Source: Chitinivibrionia bacterium
GTDB taxonomy: Bacteria > Fibrobacterota > Chitinivibrionia > Chitinivibrionales > Chitinivibrionaceae
Length of the DNA: 64,000 bases
Direction: 5' to 3'
Assembly: GCA_009779925.1 (NCBI GenBank)
Contig: WRAZ01000001.1
Coordinates: forward strand, 124,001-188,000
Positions within the stretch are counted from its first letter, which is position 1. Every line of letters starts with the position of its first letter. The translations under genes and the position numbers were made by a program. Positions 1-9,589 of the stretch are shown here, piece by piece. Under the pieces are notes generated by a model. It saw only the letters and a program-made list of their open reading frames with translations. It was not told where the DNA came from and made no database searches.

Positions 1-2192
1 GCTTCCAAAATTAAAATTATATCTTCTTCTTCGGCAATCCTTCTCTCAAAACCTTCAATAATTTGCTCGTTTTGCTTTGCTGTTTCATCGAAATGTTTGC
101 GGGAAGTCGATATGTTTTCACCCTCCGACGAAATTTCGACCTTGTCGGTCGTTGCCCACGCTCTCATATCTATGGGCGCGAGGTCTTTATCACGGCTCTT
201 TTTGGCGCGTTCAATGCCTGTTCCCGAAATAATTTTGTCTATTTCTTCTTTGTCCAAAAGCTCGTGTTCAATAAGCGCTTCGGCAAGCAGGTCGAGTTTT
301 GCGCGGTGTTCTGTGAGTATTTTTATGGAACGCTCTTCTTGCTTCAGTATTATTCCTTTAACGAGGCGGTCTATTTCTTCCGCCATTTTTTCGGAGTAAT
401 TGCGCGATGTCATCTCATATCCCAAGTACGCTTCTTCTTCTTTTGCGCCCAAAGCAATGGGACCTGCTTCCGACATTCCGTATTCGCAAACCATTTTTCG
501 CACTAAATCGGTTGATACTTTTATGTCGTTGGCGGCGCCTGTCGTAAAGTTGTCGAAAACTATTTTTTCTGCGGCGCGTCCGCCCATTGCTACGCAAATT
601 CTGTCTAAAAGGTAATCTTTGGAATAGGAATGTTTGTCTTCTTCGGGGACGGAGTATGTAATGCCGAGCGCTCTGCCTCGCGGAATAATTGTAACTTTAT
701 GAAGCGGGTCGGCGTTTTCGCAATGAAGCGTACAAATGGCGTGCCCTGCCTCGTGATAAGCGGTCATTTTCCGCTCCTTTTCGGACAATACCATACTCTT
801 TCGCTCGGTTCCCATTGCGATTTTGTCTTTTGCCTCTTCAAAATCAATCATACTCACTTTTTCCGCCTCAAAACGCGCCGCAAGAAGAGCTGCCTCATTC
901 ACTAAATTCGCCAAGTCCGCGCCGACAAAACCGGGAGTACCTTTGGCTATTGTTTCCAAATGAACGTCGTCGGCAAGCGGCAGGTTTTTGGTATGTACCT
1001 GCAAAATTTCTTCGCGACCTTTTACGTCGGGGACATCTACGACAACTTGTCTGTCGAAACGTCCTGCCCGAAGAAGCGCAGGGTCTAAGACGTCGGGTCT
1101 GTTTGTCGCGGCTACTACGATTACGCCCGAATTTTCTTCAAACCCGTCCATTTCTACGAGCATTTGGTTCAGTGTTTGGTCGTCGCCGTTTCCGCCTCTG
1201 AATTCAGAACTGCGTTTGCGACCTACCGCGTCTATTTCGTCTATGAAAATTATGCAGGGCGCTTGTTTTTTTGCGGTGTCGAACAAATCCCGAACACGAG
1301 AAGCACCCACGCCCACAAACATTTCCGTAAATTCACTTCCGCTCATAAAGAAAAACGGCACCTTTGCCTCTCCCGCAACTGCTTTGGCAAGTAGGGTTTT
1401 TCCTGTTCCCGGTGAGCCGAGAAGCAATACGCCTTTTGGAATTTTCCCGCCAAGTTTTTTGTACTTTTCGGACGATTTAAGGAAATCTACAATTTCTGCC
1501 AGCTCGTTTTTAGCTTCTTTCGCGCCTGCCACGTCGGCAAAGGTTTTGGTATTATTGTCCATCAGCTGTTTTGCCCGCGCTTTTCCGAAGCCGAACATCC
1601 CGCTCGCCGCTCCGCGCGCTCCTCTGAACATCATAAACAGAAAAATCGATAATATTATAAGCCACAAATTATTACTGATAAATTGCCAAAATCCGAATTG
1701 TTGTCCTAAAATTCTATAGGACATTCCTACTTCATTCCAGTATTCGACGGTTTGTGGGTCAAGCGGAAATGGTATGTTTACAAAAAAATGGACATTCGGA
1801 GAAGCGACTTGCGCAATTTGCGAAATAACGTTTGAATCGCTTAATAATCCTCTGAGTTGCGCAACGCCGTTTTCCAAAGGTCTGATTTCCGCCGAAATAT
1901 TGAAGTTTTGTTCGGTTTGCTTTATTTGCAGAAGTTCTTGAAATTGGCTGTGTTCGAGCATTGCGGGACCTGTGTTATCCGACATTGTTCGCATAATCAT
2001 AAACATCAAAGCAATAGATATAATCCATACTATAATTGCGCCGAACGGGTCATTGCCTCCGCCGCGTTTCAGTCTTCCCGAACGAGATGGCATAGAAACC
2101 TTTATAGGTTGCTCGCTGTTTTGGGGAGCCGCCGCGCCTATTTTGGCGCCGACATTATTGTAATTTTGCTCGATTTCTTTATCTTCCCGCAT
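1..2192 (-). CDS. ftsH: ATP-dependent zinc metalloprotease FtsH (C-terminus cut by window edge)
   Basis: Membrane-anchored AAA+ protease that degrades misfolded or short-lived membrane and cytosolic proteins. The frame is open to the left edge, giving about 730 codons. In order: a cytoplasmic N-terminal tail, a membrane segment near residues 48-67, a periplasmic domain, a second membrane segment ([14 protein letters not shown]), then the AAA module with Walker A GSPGTGKT (about residue 260; most FtsH have GPPGTGKT), Walker [10 protein letters not shown] and arginine finger RAGRFDR. The zinc site HEAGH is at residues 480-484. The visible C-terminus is Glu-rich. The start ATG at 2192 lies 18 bases past the tatD stop, so rodZ-tatD-ftsH read as one operon. 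Identification is secure. Confidence 0.96.
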   Translation of the reverse strand, partial: MREDKEIEQNYNNVGAKIGAAAPQNSEQPIKVSMPSRSGRLKRGGGNDPFGAIIVWIISIALMFMIMRTMSDNTGPAMLEHSQFQELLQIKQTEQNFNISAEIRPLENGVAQLRGLLSDSNVISQIAQVASPNVHFFVNIPFPLDPQTVEYWNEVGMSYRILGQQFGFWQFISNNLWLIILSIFLFMMFRGARGAASGMFGFGKARAKQLMDNNTKTFADVAGAKEAKNELAEIVDFLKSSEKYKKLGGKIPKGVLLLGSPGTGKTLLAKAVAGEAKVPFFFMSGSEFTEMFVGVGASRVRDLFDTAKKQAPCIIFIDEIDAVGRKRSSEFRGGNGDDQTLNQMLVEMDGFEENSGVIVVAATNRPDVLDPALLRAGRFDRQVVVDVPDVKGREEILQVHTKNLPLADDVHLETIAKGTPGFVGADLANLVNEAALLAARFEAEKVSMIDFEEAKDKIAMGTERKSMVLSEKERKMTAYHEAGHAICTLHCENADPLHKVTIIPRGRALGITYSVPEEDKHSYSKDYLLDRICVAMGGRAAEKIVFDNFTTGAANDIKVSTDLVRKMVCEYGMSEAGPIALGAKEEEAYLGYEMTSRNYSEKMAEEIDRLVKGIILKQEERSIKILTEHRAKLDLLAEALIEHELLDKEEIDKIISGTGIERAKKSRDKDLAPIDMRAWATTDKVEISSEGENISTSRKHFDETAKQNEQIIEGFERRIAEEEDIILILE

Positions 2193-2209
2193 AAAAATTT
2201 CCCATTCTC

Positions 2210-2986
2210 TTAAAATACAATATCAAAAAAATTCTGAGTGTTCTCTTTTATTATTTTCGCCATTGCATATTCATCAATTTCGCGAATTTCAGCGACCTTT
2301 TCACCGACAAATCGAATATATGACGGTTCGTTTGGCTTTCCTCTGAAAGGTGCAGGGGCAAGCCACGGCGCGTCTGTTTCTATCAAAATTTGCTCTGTCG
2401 GCACCGCTTTTATTACTTCGTTTAAGCCGCTTTTTGCAAATGTTATTATGCCAGAAAATGATATGTAAAAGCCCGCGTCTGTAATTTTTTTCGCACTTTC
2501 GGCAGTTCCCGTAAAGCAATGAAAAAGCGCCTTTTTTATTCCAGAAGAAATGCACATTTCAAGCACCTTTTCGTCTTGCATTCGCGAGTGAACGATAAGC
2601 GGCAAGTTATGCAATTTCGCTAATTCTATTTGCTTTTTGAACGCTGAAAGTTGCAAATCAATCGACGGATAACCGTCTTTTCCTGCGCCGTCAAGCCCTG
2701 TTTCGCCTATTGCGACGACTTCGGGAGATTTCGCCAAATCGCTCAATTCATCGACCCAGTCAAAATTATCTGAAAAATTGCCGCTTTCGGGAACGCATAT
2801 TCCGATTGCGGCAAAGGTCTTTAAAGGCGTCGGCAATTTTGCTCTCCGAATGGCGGTTTTGCTTTCTTCAATATCGGTTCCGATATTTATTATTCCGCAA
2901 ACTCCCGCTTCTTTTGCTCTTTCGAGTTGCGCAAAAAAATCGCTTTCGTTAGTCTGACAAAGATGTGCGTGCGTATCAATCCACAT
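2210..2986 (-). CDS. tatD: TatD family metal-dependent hydrolase (3'-5' DNase)
   Basis: TIM-barrel metallo-hydrolase of the TatD/YcfH family, a predicted 3'-5' exonuclease acting on DNA in the cytoplasm. The metal ligands are visible: THAHL at the N-terminus, GETGLD, a His in IVHSR, HCFTG, and the C-terminal ETDAPWLAP. I take the ATG at 2986, which shares TAATG with the rodZ stop and places MWIDTHAHL at the start, as is usual for the family. An in-frame ATG at 3022 would add 12 residues lying inside rodZ. The overlap suggests translational coupling with rodZ. Substrate is known only at family level. Confidence 0.93.
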   Translation of the reverse strand: MWIDTHAHLCQTNESDFFAQLERAKEAGVCGIINIGTDIEESKTAIRRAKLPTPLKTFAAIGICVPESGNFSDNFDWVDELSDLAKSPEVVAIGETGLDGAGKDGYPSIDLQLSAFKKQIELAKLHNLPLIVHSRMQDEKVLEMCISSGIKKALFHCFTGTAESAKKITDAGFYISFSGIITFAKSGLNEVIKAVPTEQILIETDAPWLAPAPFRGKPNEPSYIRFVGEKVAEIREIDEYAMAKIIKENTQNFFDIVF

Positions 2987-3906
2987 TACGGTGCAGTCGC
3001 TCTTTCTCTTAATCTTTGCCATTCGTTGAAAGTTATGGTTCTGAAATTCCCGTCATTTGTAAAAAGCCAGTTTGTCGGTCTGCTTCCGCTTCTTGCAACG
3101 GAGTTTCCGTTAAACGTAAGCTCTGCCGCCATAGGCGCGCCGAGGCGAATTGCAAGGGTGTCTCTTGCGGTTTCCGTAAATCTGTACGGTCTTGAAAAAG
3201 TTCTGTTGCGTGTAAGCACTCCGTCGTTGATTACTTCTATTGCAGAACTGTCTCTTGCCAAATTAACCACAAGTTCAATGCTCGGAGTTTGCGCAACCGC
3301 CGCGCCGTCTGCTCCTTCTTCGCCTTCGCCGAATTCGTTTTCGTCGCTTTCATCGGGTGGAACTAATGCTTCGCTTTCGGTCGAAACAATCTCTTCGTCG
3401 TAAATATTTTCGTCTCCGAATGTTCCGAAATTTGCGGCAAAATAAGCCAAAACTCCCAATAGAACTAAAAGCAAAATCGGGAAACTGTAGTTTTTGCCTT
3501 TTTTCTGTTCCGACATACTTACATTTATGGTTTCGTCTTTATCACTTTCTTGTTTTCCGCTGTCTCTGTTATCTTTTGCAGAGGATGTATTCGATTTTGC
3601 GCCGTTGCCGTTGCCATTGCTGTTGTTTTCTTCTTCCGACGAGAATTGCTTAAGCAGTTTTGTTGAGTCTATAGACAGATATTCTCCTATAGCTTTTATA
3701 TAACCGCGCACGTATGGAAGCGCAGGAAGAAGTTCGTGCTTGTCGTCTTCAATCGCTTGGACGTAAGTTTTGTTTATTTTCAAATCTCTTGAAATTTTAT
3801 CTATCGATATATTCATCGATATTCTTTGTTTGCGAATTGTTCCGCCAATGGAAATTTTATCGCTTTTTGGTGTCTCTTCCGCCAATGCGTCAAGTTTTTC
3901 GCTCAT
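2986..3906 (-). CDS. rodZ: RodZ-like cytoskeletal membrane protein (XRE HTH + DUF4115)
   Basis: Bitopic inner-membrane protein that in the family links MreB filaments to cell-wall elongation and rod shape. The N-terminal cytoplasmic XRE-type helix-turn-helix spans about residues 20-90 and includes the RodZ-like stretch LPALPYVRGYIKAIGEYL. A charged, Asn/Ser/Gly-rich linker follows, then one membrane helix (SFPILLLVLLGVLAYFAANF) near residue 145. The periplasmic part is acidic, then carries a beta-rich DUF4115-like domain to the C-terminus. 306 residues is normal for RodZ. It is the first gene of the rodZ-tatD-ftsH operon, with a TAGTATTTT box 45 bases upstream. Confidence 0.88.
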   Translation of the reverse strand: MSEKLDALAEETPKSDKISIGGTIRKQRISMNISIDKISRDLKINKTYVQAIEDDKHELLPALPYVRGYIKAIGEYLSIDSTKLLKQFSSEEENNSNGNGNGAKSNTSSAKDNRDSGKQESDKDETINVSMSEQKKGKNYSFPILLLVLLGVLAYFAANFGTFGDENIYDEEIVSTESEALVPPDESDENEFGEGEEGADGAAVAQTPSIELVVNLARDSSAIEVINDGVLTRNRTFSRPYRFTETARDTLAIRLGAPMAAELTFNGNSVARSGSRPTNWLFTNDGNFRTITFNEWQRLRERATAP

Positions 3907-3950
3907 AAAGTTCTCCTGTGTTTCATTAGAGTTTCACAATATAAAGAAGT

Positions 3951-3959
3951 AAAATACTA
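3951..3959 (-). promoter_or_regulatory. Putative -10 box (TAGTATTTT) upstream of rodZ
   Basis: On the minus strand the intergenic region reads GCGCAAAATAGTATTTTAC, 45 bases upstream of the rodZ ATG. The same nonamer precedes fusA, two glycosyltransferase genes and the AAA pseudogene in this window. Assignment as a -10 element is inference; no convincing -35 is visible. Confidence 0.35.
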
Positions 3960-4073
3960 TTTTGCGCACAAGCAAAATATCTCTAAAAAGAAAAATGTGT
4001 AAAAAATAGTCTTTTTACAGCAAATTTGAAAGCGAAAAGGGCTTTTTTATTGGATTTGCTTGGATTTTGTCCT

Positions 4074-6308
4074 TTAAAAATCAAATCCTGCCGAAAATCT
4101 GAAGATGTTTTTCCGCTCCATCCCGAAATTTTCTCTGAATTCTCCCGCAATCAGACGACTCCACGAAAAGCGTAAAGGACCTACGGGAGTTCGCATTGCC
4201 AGTTCGGTCTCTACGCCGACGGGAATATCTTTGAAAAACTCCCTCGAAATACTGCCGCCCTCGTCGTATTGCTCGTAGTTCCAAACGTTTCCGCCGTTAA
4301 CGAAAAGCGTAAAATAAAATGGGTGTCTTTGTGTAAACTGATACCGCCAAGCAAATTCAAACATAAAAAAGTTGTCGGCGAAAAGACGGCGATTGTCAAC
4401 TCCCGCAAAAGGAATTGTGTATAAAATATTTGAAGCCGAAGTAAAATCTTCAAAACGACCGCCTCCTATGTAATAGCGCATTGTAGGCGGCAATTCTTGG
4501 TCTGCCCAAGCGACGAAAACCGACGGCATAAACGTGTGCAATCTGTTTATCGGAACGACGAATGATAAGTTTCCGTTAATTGTAAAGAAGCGGTCTCGGC
4601 TTCCCCATTCATTGCTCGCGCCTGCAAGCCAAAATCTGTGCCTGCCGCCCGATGACGGGAAATATGCGTCGTCTCGGTAGTCTGTTTCTACGCCTGTTAT
4701 CAGCATTCTGAACCTGTCGTTGCCCTCTGTGAAATTAAAGGCGACATCGCCGTCTCTTGACTGTAGGGACTTGTATATTTCACTGCGCAATCCTCCGAAA
4801 ATCGTTATGGCATTTGCAAATTCAAAACCCGAAATCAAATTTATTCCGTTTTTTGTTATATCGGATTCCGAATAATTGATAACTACTCTGTCGATATATG
4901 TTGATTCGTCTATTTGACGGGAAACAAGCCGCTGTGAAGACAAATACGCATTAAAATCGACATACCAGTTGAAGCTTTGTTTTATCGGAACAGTCCAAGA
5001 TAATTCGCTCATAATTCTTTTTCGCAAATAGCCTATCTGAAAAATACCGCCGATGGAAACTCCGTGTCCCATAATGTTGTCGTATCGCGGGGCGACAAGA
5101 ATTTCAGCAAGATTGCGGTTGTCAAAACGTAAGCCTAAGCCCAAACTTCGCCTTTCTTTTTCTAAAACGACGGCGGTCAGAGTATCGCCGTGTCCTGTTA
5201 TGTGAAAGCTTTCAAAAAAATCGGTCGCTTCGGCAATTCTTGTTATGCGCTCAATTCTTTGCGAGGTCATCGGTCTGTCCAAATCCATATCCAGAATTCG
5301 GTTCATATACCATTCTCTTGTTCTTTGCAAGCCGTCCAATTCTATTACGTTTATCCAAAATTCGTCAGGCGGTGTAATAACAACTCTGCCGCTGTTTTTG
5401 TAAATTTGAAGTTCGGGAGAATTTTTAAACGCTTCTTTTGCGGCGTCGTATCCTGCCTGTACAAGTTGGTCAAAAAGAAAAAATTCGGTGTTTTTTATAT
5501 CGTCGCCGAGCGGAGTAATAACAATGTCCGCTAATTCTGCATTTGCCACTTCGGTTTCTTTCATTCCCATTGCAACGGCAAACTGTATTACGTCCACCAG
5601 TGAACGGAGGCGTTTGGTTTTGTTTCTCTCGGAAGTTACGTCCACGGCGAATATGAATGTGTTTTCGTTTCTTACGCTGTCCAGAAGCGGAATATTTGCC
5701 CGAAGTCCGCCGTCAACGTGCCAATCTTCGTCGATTTTTACGGGAGGCATAAATCCGGGAGCGGACGCAGACGCTTTTGCGATTTGCAAAATGTCGCCTT
5801 CTCTGTGCATTTGCGCTTCGCCGCGAGAAAGATTTGTAGTCCAGATACGAAGAGGTATCGGCAATCTGTCGAAGTCTCCGTCGCTGCTTATTTGTGCGGC
5901 AATAACGCTTGAACCTATAATTCCGTCCAACAGTTGCGGAGAAGCAATGCCTTTGGGTAAAATTACGTTTAAGCCTCTGTCGAAGCGAAGCGTTATTAAT
6001 GTTTTTTGTTTTTTATTGCGAACAGACCTTGCGTTTGCGTTCCCATATACGAGGTTTCCTGTGGAAAGCGGTTTCAGAATTCTGTGAATTTCTGCGGGAG
6101 AATGTCCTGCGGCATACAGAGTTCCGACGATTGCTCCCATACTCGTTCCGACGATGGTGTCGGGGATAATACCTTTTTCTTCAAAGAATTTAAGAACGCC
6201 TATGTGGGCAATTCCTCTTGCGCCGCCGCCGGAAAGCGACAAAACAAGCGGTTTTCGGTCGGCAAAACCTAAAAAAGTTAGGGTGAAAATTAAAAAAAAC
6301 GTTTTCAT
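4074..6308 (-). CDS. Patatin-like phospholipase with POTRA/Omp85 barrel (PlpD-like, type Vd)
   Basis: Predicted outer-membrane protein with a patatin lipase domain followed by a POTRA-like segment and a C-terminal 16-strand Omp85-type barrel, the architecture of Pseudomonas PlpD. After a short signal peptide come the oxyanion loop SGGGARG (26-32), the nucleophile elbow GTSMG (Ser56) and the catalytic DGG (Asp199). POTRA-like sequence occupies about 310-380, and the rest is barrel strands ending in Phe (SAGFDF). The Ser-Asp dyad is intact, so activity is likely. A strong AGGAGG sits 22 bases before the ATG, too far for normal use, and no standard in-frame start lies at usual spacing. Either initiation is weak or the 5' end is unusual. 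Substrate unknown. Confidence 0.88.
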   Translation of the reverse strand: MKTFFLIFTLTFLGFADRKPLVLSLSGGGARGIAHIGVLKFFEEKGIIPDTIVGTSMGAIVGTLYAAGHSPAEIHRILKPLSTGNLVYGNANARSVRNKKQKTLITLRFDRGLNVILPKGIASPQLLDGIIGSSVIAAQISSDGDFDRLPIPLRIWTTNLSRGEAQMHREGDILQIAKASASAPGFMPPVKIDEDWHVDGGLRANIPLLDSVRNENTFIFAVDVTSERNKTKRLRSLVDVIQFAVAMGMKETEVANAELADIVITPLGDDIKNTEFFLFDQLVQAGYDAAKEAFKNSPELQIYKNSGRVVITPPDEFWINVIELDGLQRTREWYMNRILDMDLDRPMTSQRIERITRIAEATDFFESFHITGHGDTLTAVVLEKERRSLGLGLRFDNRNLAEILVAPRYDNIMGHGVSIGGIFQIGYLRKRIMSELSWTVPIKQSFNWYVDFNAYLSSQRLVSRQIDESTYIDRVVINYSESDITKNGINLISGFEFANAITIFGGLRSEIYKSLQSRDGDVAFNFTEGNDRFRMLITGVETDYRDDAYFPSSGGRHRFWLAGASNEWGSRDRFFTINGNLSFVVPINRLHTFMPSVFVAWADQELPPTMRYYIGGGRFEDFTSASNILYTIPFAGVDNRRLFADNFFMFEFAWRYQFTQRHPFYFTLFVNGGNVWNYEQYDEGGSISREFFKDIPVGVETELAMRTPVGPLRFSWSRLIAGEFRENFGMERKNIFRFSAGFDF

Positions 6309-6413
6309 AACACAATAAAATAATATTTTTCCTCCTTTGTGTTGCGCAAAAATTTATTTTATGTTGAATAATTTTGATGAAAAACCAAAAAACGGACAAT
6401 GCGAGGGGGGAAA

Positions 6414-8315
6414 ATGTCAATACGACGTAGAAGCAGAAAATGCGGCGAAATACTTCTTTCGCAAGGTCTTATAACCGAAGAACAGTTAACCAAGGCATAC
6501 AGAACACAGTCTCTGACGGGGCAAACCCTCGGCAATATTTTGATTGAGATGGGCGCGGTTTCGGCGCAGGATATGAGTGCGGTTTTGGGTGAATTGGTTC
6601 AGGTTGACAGAAAAAAGCGCTTAGGCGACATTCTCATAGACCAAGGAATTATTACGCAAGAGCAACTGGACGAAGGTCTTAAACAGCAAAAAACGCTCGG
6701 AAAGAAAATCGGCGAAGCGCTTATTGCACTTGGCTTTATAACCGAAAACAAGCTCGTGGACATTTTGAGCGCTCAATTAGACGTTCAGTACGTTGTTTTG
6801 GACGGAATAAAAGTCAGCGCCGAAACAACAATGCTGATAACGGAAGATACCTGTAAAAAATATAAAATCATTCCGTTATATTTAAAAGACGACACCCTCA
6901 CGGTAGCAATGACCGACCCGACAAACTTGCGGGTTATTGACCATATAAAGTTTATAACGGGAAAAGAAATCGATACCGTTATGGCGAACGAAAAGCAAAT
7001 TTTGTCTGCCATAGACCGAGTTTACGGAGACAGGCACGCGCACCTGAGTAAAATTCTGCAGGAAAAAGGCGGCGGCGATACCTCTTTTGATGTTGCAAAA
7101 GACGAAGAAGACCAAGAGGTAATTTCGGACGACGAAGGTCAGCAGATTGTAAATATAGTAAACCTTATTATTCACGAAGCAATCGAAAAAGAGGCTTCCG
7201 ACATACACTTGGAGCCTACCGACAACGGTATAAGAGTGCGCTACCGTATAGACGGCGCATTGCAAACGGTTCAGGAATTGCCGCAGACTATTCGTCCGCA
7301 GGTAATTTCGCGTCTGAAAATTCAGGGCGGGATGGACATCGCCGAAAAAAGAAAGCCGCAGGACGGTCGCATAAAAATTCGCCACCAAGGTCGCCTTGTG
7401 GATTTGCGGGTTTCGTCTTTTCCTGCGCTTACTCGTCAGGCGCAATCCGAAAAAATCGTTATGCGTATAATAGACGCGCAAGGCAAGCAATTTACGCTGA
7501 AGCAACTCGGCTTTTCGGACGATATGCACGACAAATTCGAGAAACTTATACAAATTCCCAACGGAATTATTTTGGTGACAGGTCCCACGGGAAGCGGAAA
7601 ATCATCGACTCTTTACGCGTCGTTGGAATTCATAAATCGCCACTACGAATTTAAGAAGAACATAATAACTATGGAAGACCCCGTCGAAAGCAATGTGGAC
7701 GGAATTACCCAAGGTCAAATTAACGTAAAAGCGGGCTTCACTTTCGCAAGCGGTATGCGTTCAATTCTTCGTCAAGACCCTGACATAGTTATGGTCGGAG
7801 AAATGCGAGACGCGGAAACGGGTGAAATGGCTGTTCAGGCGGCGCTTACGGGACACGTGGTGTTCTCAACACTCCACACAAATGACGCCGCTTCGGCTTT
7901 CACTCGTCTTTTGGATATGGGAGTGCAGTCGTATTTGGTGAGCAGTACCGTCCGCGGAGTATTGGCGCAACGACTTGTGCGAAAAATTTGTTCGGCGTGT
8001 AAAGAAGAAATGGTTCCCGACCCCGAACTTCTCAAAAGCGTAGGACTTCGCGCGGGTGTAAAACTCTATCAGGGCAAAGGTTGTCGCGCTTGCAAAAACA
8101 CAGGCTACAAAGGCAGAATGGGAATTTTTGAATTGCTTCTTCCCGACCGTCAAGTGCAAAAAATGGTTATAGGAAGAGCCGAAAGCGACGAAATCAAAGA
8201 CTATATGGTAAAACGCGGCGACTTTATGACGCTTCGTCGGGATGGGCTGATAAAAGCGCTGAAAGGCGAAACTACATTAGAGCAAGTATTGGGCGCTACT
8301 CAGGAAAATATGTAA
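6414..8315 (+). CDS. pilB: Type IV pilus extension ATPase PilB (GspE/PulE family)
   Basis: Cytoplasmic hexameric ATPase that drives pilin polymerisation. The N-terminus holds two tandem MshEN-like repeats (about residues 8-60 and 68-121; second begins RLGDILIDQGIIT), then a T2SSE N2-like region. The catalytic domain has Walker A GPTGSGKS (about residue 390), an Asp box, Walker B (VMVGEMRDAET) and His box (FSTLHTNDA). The C-terminal zinc tetracysteine is CSAC...CRAC, as in PilB rather than PilT. I choose ATG 6414 because GAGGGGGG ends three bases upstream; an ATG at 6399 would bury that site. pilB converges on pilC-pilT rather than heading the same operon. Confidence 0.95.
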   Translation: MSIRRRSRKCGEILLSQGLITEEQLTKAYRTQSLTGQTLGNILIEMGAVSAQDMSAVLGELVQVDRKKRLGDILIDQGIITQEQLDEGLKQQKTLGKKIGEALIALGFITENKLVDILSAQLDVQYVVLDGIKVSAETTMLITEDTCKKYKIIPLYLKDDTLTVAMTDPTNLRVIDHIKFITGKEIDTVMANEKQILSAIDRVYGDRHAHLSKILQEKGGGDTSFDVAKDEEDQEVISDDEGQQIVNIVNLIIHEAIEKEASDIHLEPTDNGIRVRYRIDGALQTVQELPQTIRPQVISRLKIQGGMDIAEKRKPQDGRIKIRHQGRLVDLRVSSFPALTRQAQSEKIVMRIIDAQGKQFTLKQLGFSDDMHDKFEKLIQIPNGIILVTGPTGSGKSSTLYASLEFINRHYEFKKNIITMEDPVESNVDGITQGQINVKAGFTFASGMRSILRQDPDIVMVGEMRDAETGEMAVQAALTGHVVFSTLHTNDAASAFTRLLDMGVQSYLVSSTVRGVLAQRLVRKICSACKEEMVPDPELLKSVGLRAGVKLYQGKGCRACKNTGYKGRMGIFELLLPDRQVQKMVIGRAESDEIKDYMVKRGDFMTLRRDGLIKALKGETTLEQVLGATQENM

Positions 8316-8334
8316 GAAAAAATATCTTAAGATA

Positions 8335-8365
8335 AAAAAAAGGGGATTGTAAAATCCCCTTTTTT
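8335..8365. terminator. Bidirectional rho-independent terminator between pilB and pilC
   Basis: GGGGATT and AATCCCC pair around a four-base loop, flanked by an A-run on the left and a T-run on the right. The hairpin therefore terminates in both directions, serving the convergent pilB and pilC-pilT transcripts. Confidence 0.85.
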
Positions 8366-8384
8366 GTTTTGATTTCACGGTTTT

Positions 8385-9587
8385 TTATCCGACCAATCCT
8401 ATCATATCGAACATCGGCAAATACATCGCAATAAGCAAGCCGCCGATTACTGCGCCCATTACCACTATCATTATCGGCTCCATCATTGCCATTACGGCAT
8501 CAACGGCGGCGTCAACTTCTTCTTCGTAAAATGCCGCGACTTTTTCGAGCATCGATGATATGTCGCCTGTTTTTTCGCCAACGCTTATCATGTGAGTTAC
8601 CATAGGCGGAAACAATCCTGTCTGCTGAAGCGGCTCGGCGATTGTGTGTCCCGCGGTAATTTTTTCGAGTGAGCCCAAAAGTCCTTTTTCGATAACCTTG
8701 TTGCCCGAAGTTCTTGCCGTGATGTCGAGCGCCTGCAAAATTCCTACGCCTGCCGCAAGAAGCGTTGCGAGCGTTTCCGAAAATCTTGATACGGCGGTTT
8801 TTCTGAGTAAATCGCCCAGAACAGGGACTTTAAGCAACGCCGCGTCGGTTGCGTAATGCCCGGGGGGAGTTTTATACCATCTGCGGAAAAGAAATGCACC
8901 GACTGCAATACCTGCTATTATGTGCAAAATATAACTCTGCAAAAAGTCCGACAAATCCATAACTATACGCGTGGGGGCGGGGAGTGCGCCGCCCATATCG
9001 GTAAACATTCCTGCAAATTGCGGCACTACAAAAGTAAGCAAAACAGCAGTTGCACCGACCGCGATTATTGAAAGAATGAGAGGATAAGCCATAGCGCCCT
9101 TGATTTTTCTTTGTAAACGACTGCTTTTTTCCATATATGTTGCCAAACGATTTAAAATTCCGTCCAAGTCGCCCGACTGTTCACCCGCCGACACCATATT
9201 GCAGTACAATTCGGTGAAAATTTTGGGGTGTTTTCGCAAAGAATCCGCCAAAGTATTACCGCTCTGAATGTCAATCGAAACCTTTTTGAGCGCTTCTTGC
9301 AATACAGTGTTTTCGGTTTGCTCCGCCAAAATGTCCATACACTGCACAAGCGGCAGACCCGCCGAAGCCATAGCCGAAAACTGACGAGTGAAGCGTGATA
9401 AATCATCGACTTTTACTCCGCCCGAAAGAAACGGGATTTGCAAAGATTTCGGCTTTTGGCGTATCATTGTTGTGCGAATTCTTTTTGACCGAAGTATGTT
9501 TATGGCGACAGTTCTGTCCTTTGCATTCAATTCGCCCGACACCTGATTTCCGCTTTTGTCGGTTCCTGCGTACATATAAATTGGCAT
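8385..9587 (-). CDS. pilC: Type IV pilus inner-membrane platform protein PilC (GspF family)
   Basis: Polytopic membrane platform that couples the PilB/PilT motors to pilin in the inner membrane. 400 residues, normal for PilC. Two T2SSF domains are seen: the first around 65-190 (DLSRFTRQFSAMASAGLPLV, GEQSGDLDG) and the second around 265-385 (FSETLATLLAAGVGILQAL, GEKTGDISSML). Membrane helices are near 170-190, 220-235 and 370-395. It starts 2 bases after the pilT stop with GGAAGG 8 bases upstream, so pilT and pilC are co-transcribed. The second gene of a two-gene motor operon. Confidence 0.95.
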   Translation of the reverse strand: MPIYMYAGTDKSGNQVSGELNAKDRTVAINILRSKRIRTTMIRQKPKSLQIPFLSGGVKVDDLSRFTRQFSAMASAGLPLVQCMDILAEQTENTVLQEALKKVSIDIQSGNTLADSLRKHPKIFTELYCNMVSAGEQSGDLDGILNRLATYMEKSSRLQRKIKGAMAYPLILSIIAVGATAVLLTFVVPQFAGMFTDMGGALPAPTRIVMDLSDFLQSYILHIIAGIAVGAFLFRRWYKTPPGHYATDAALLKVPVLGDLLRKTAVSRFSETLATLLAAGVGILQALDITARTSGNKVIEKGLLGSLEKITAGHTIAEPLQQTGLFPPMVTHMISVGEKTGDISSMLEKVAAFYEEEVDAAVDAVMAMMEPIMIVVMGAVIGGLLIAMYLPMFDMIGLVG

Positions 9588-9589
9588 AA

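Noticed and set aside
5488-6087. Plus-strand 199-codon frame opposite the patatin gene
   Set aside because: Antisense to a clear patatin domain; no ribosome site.
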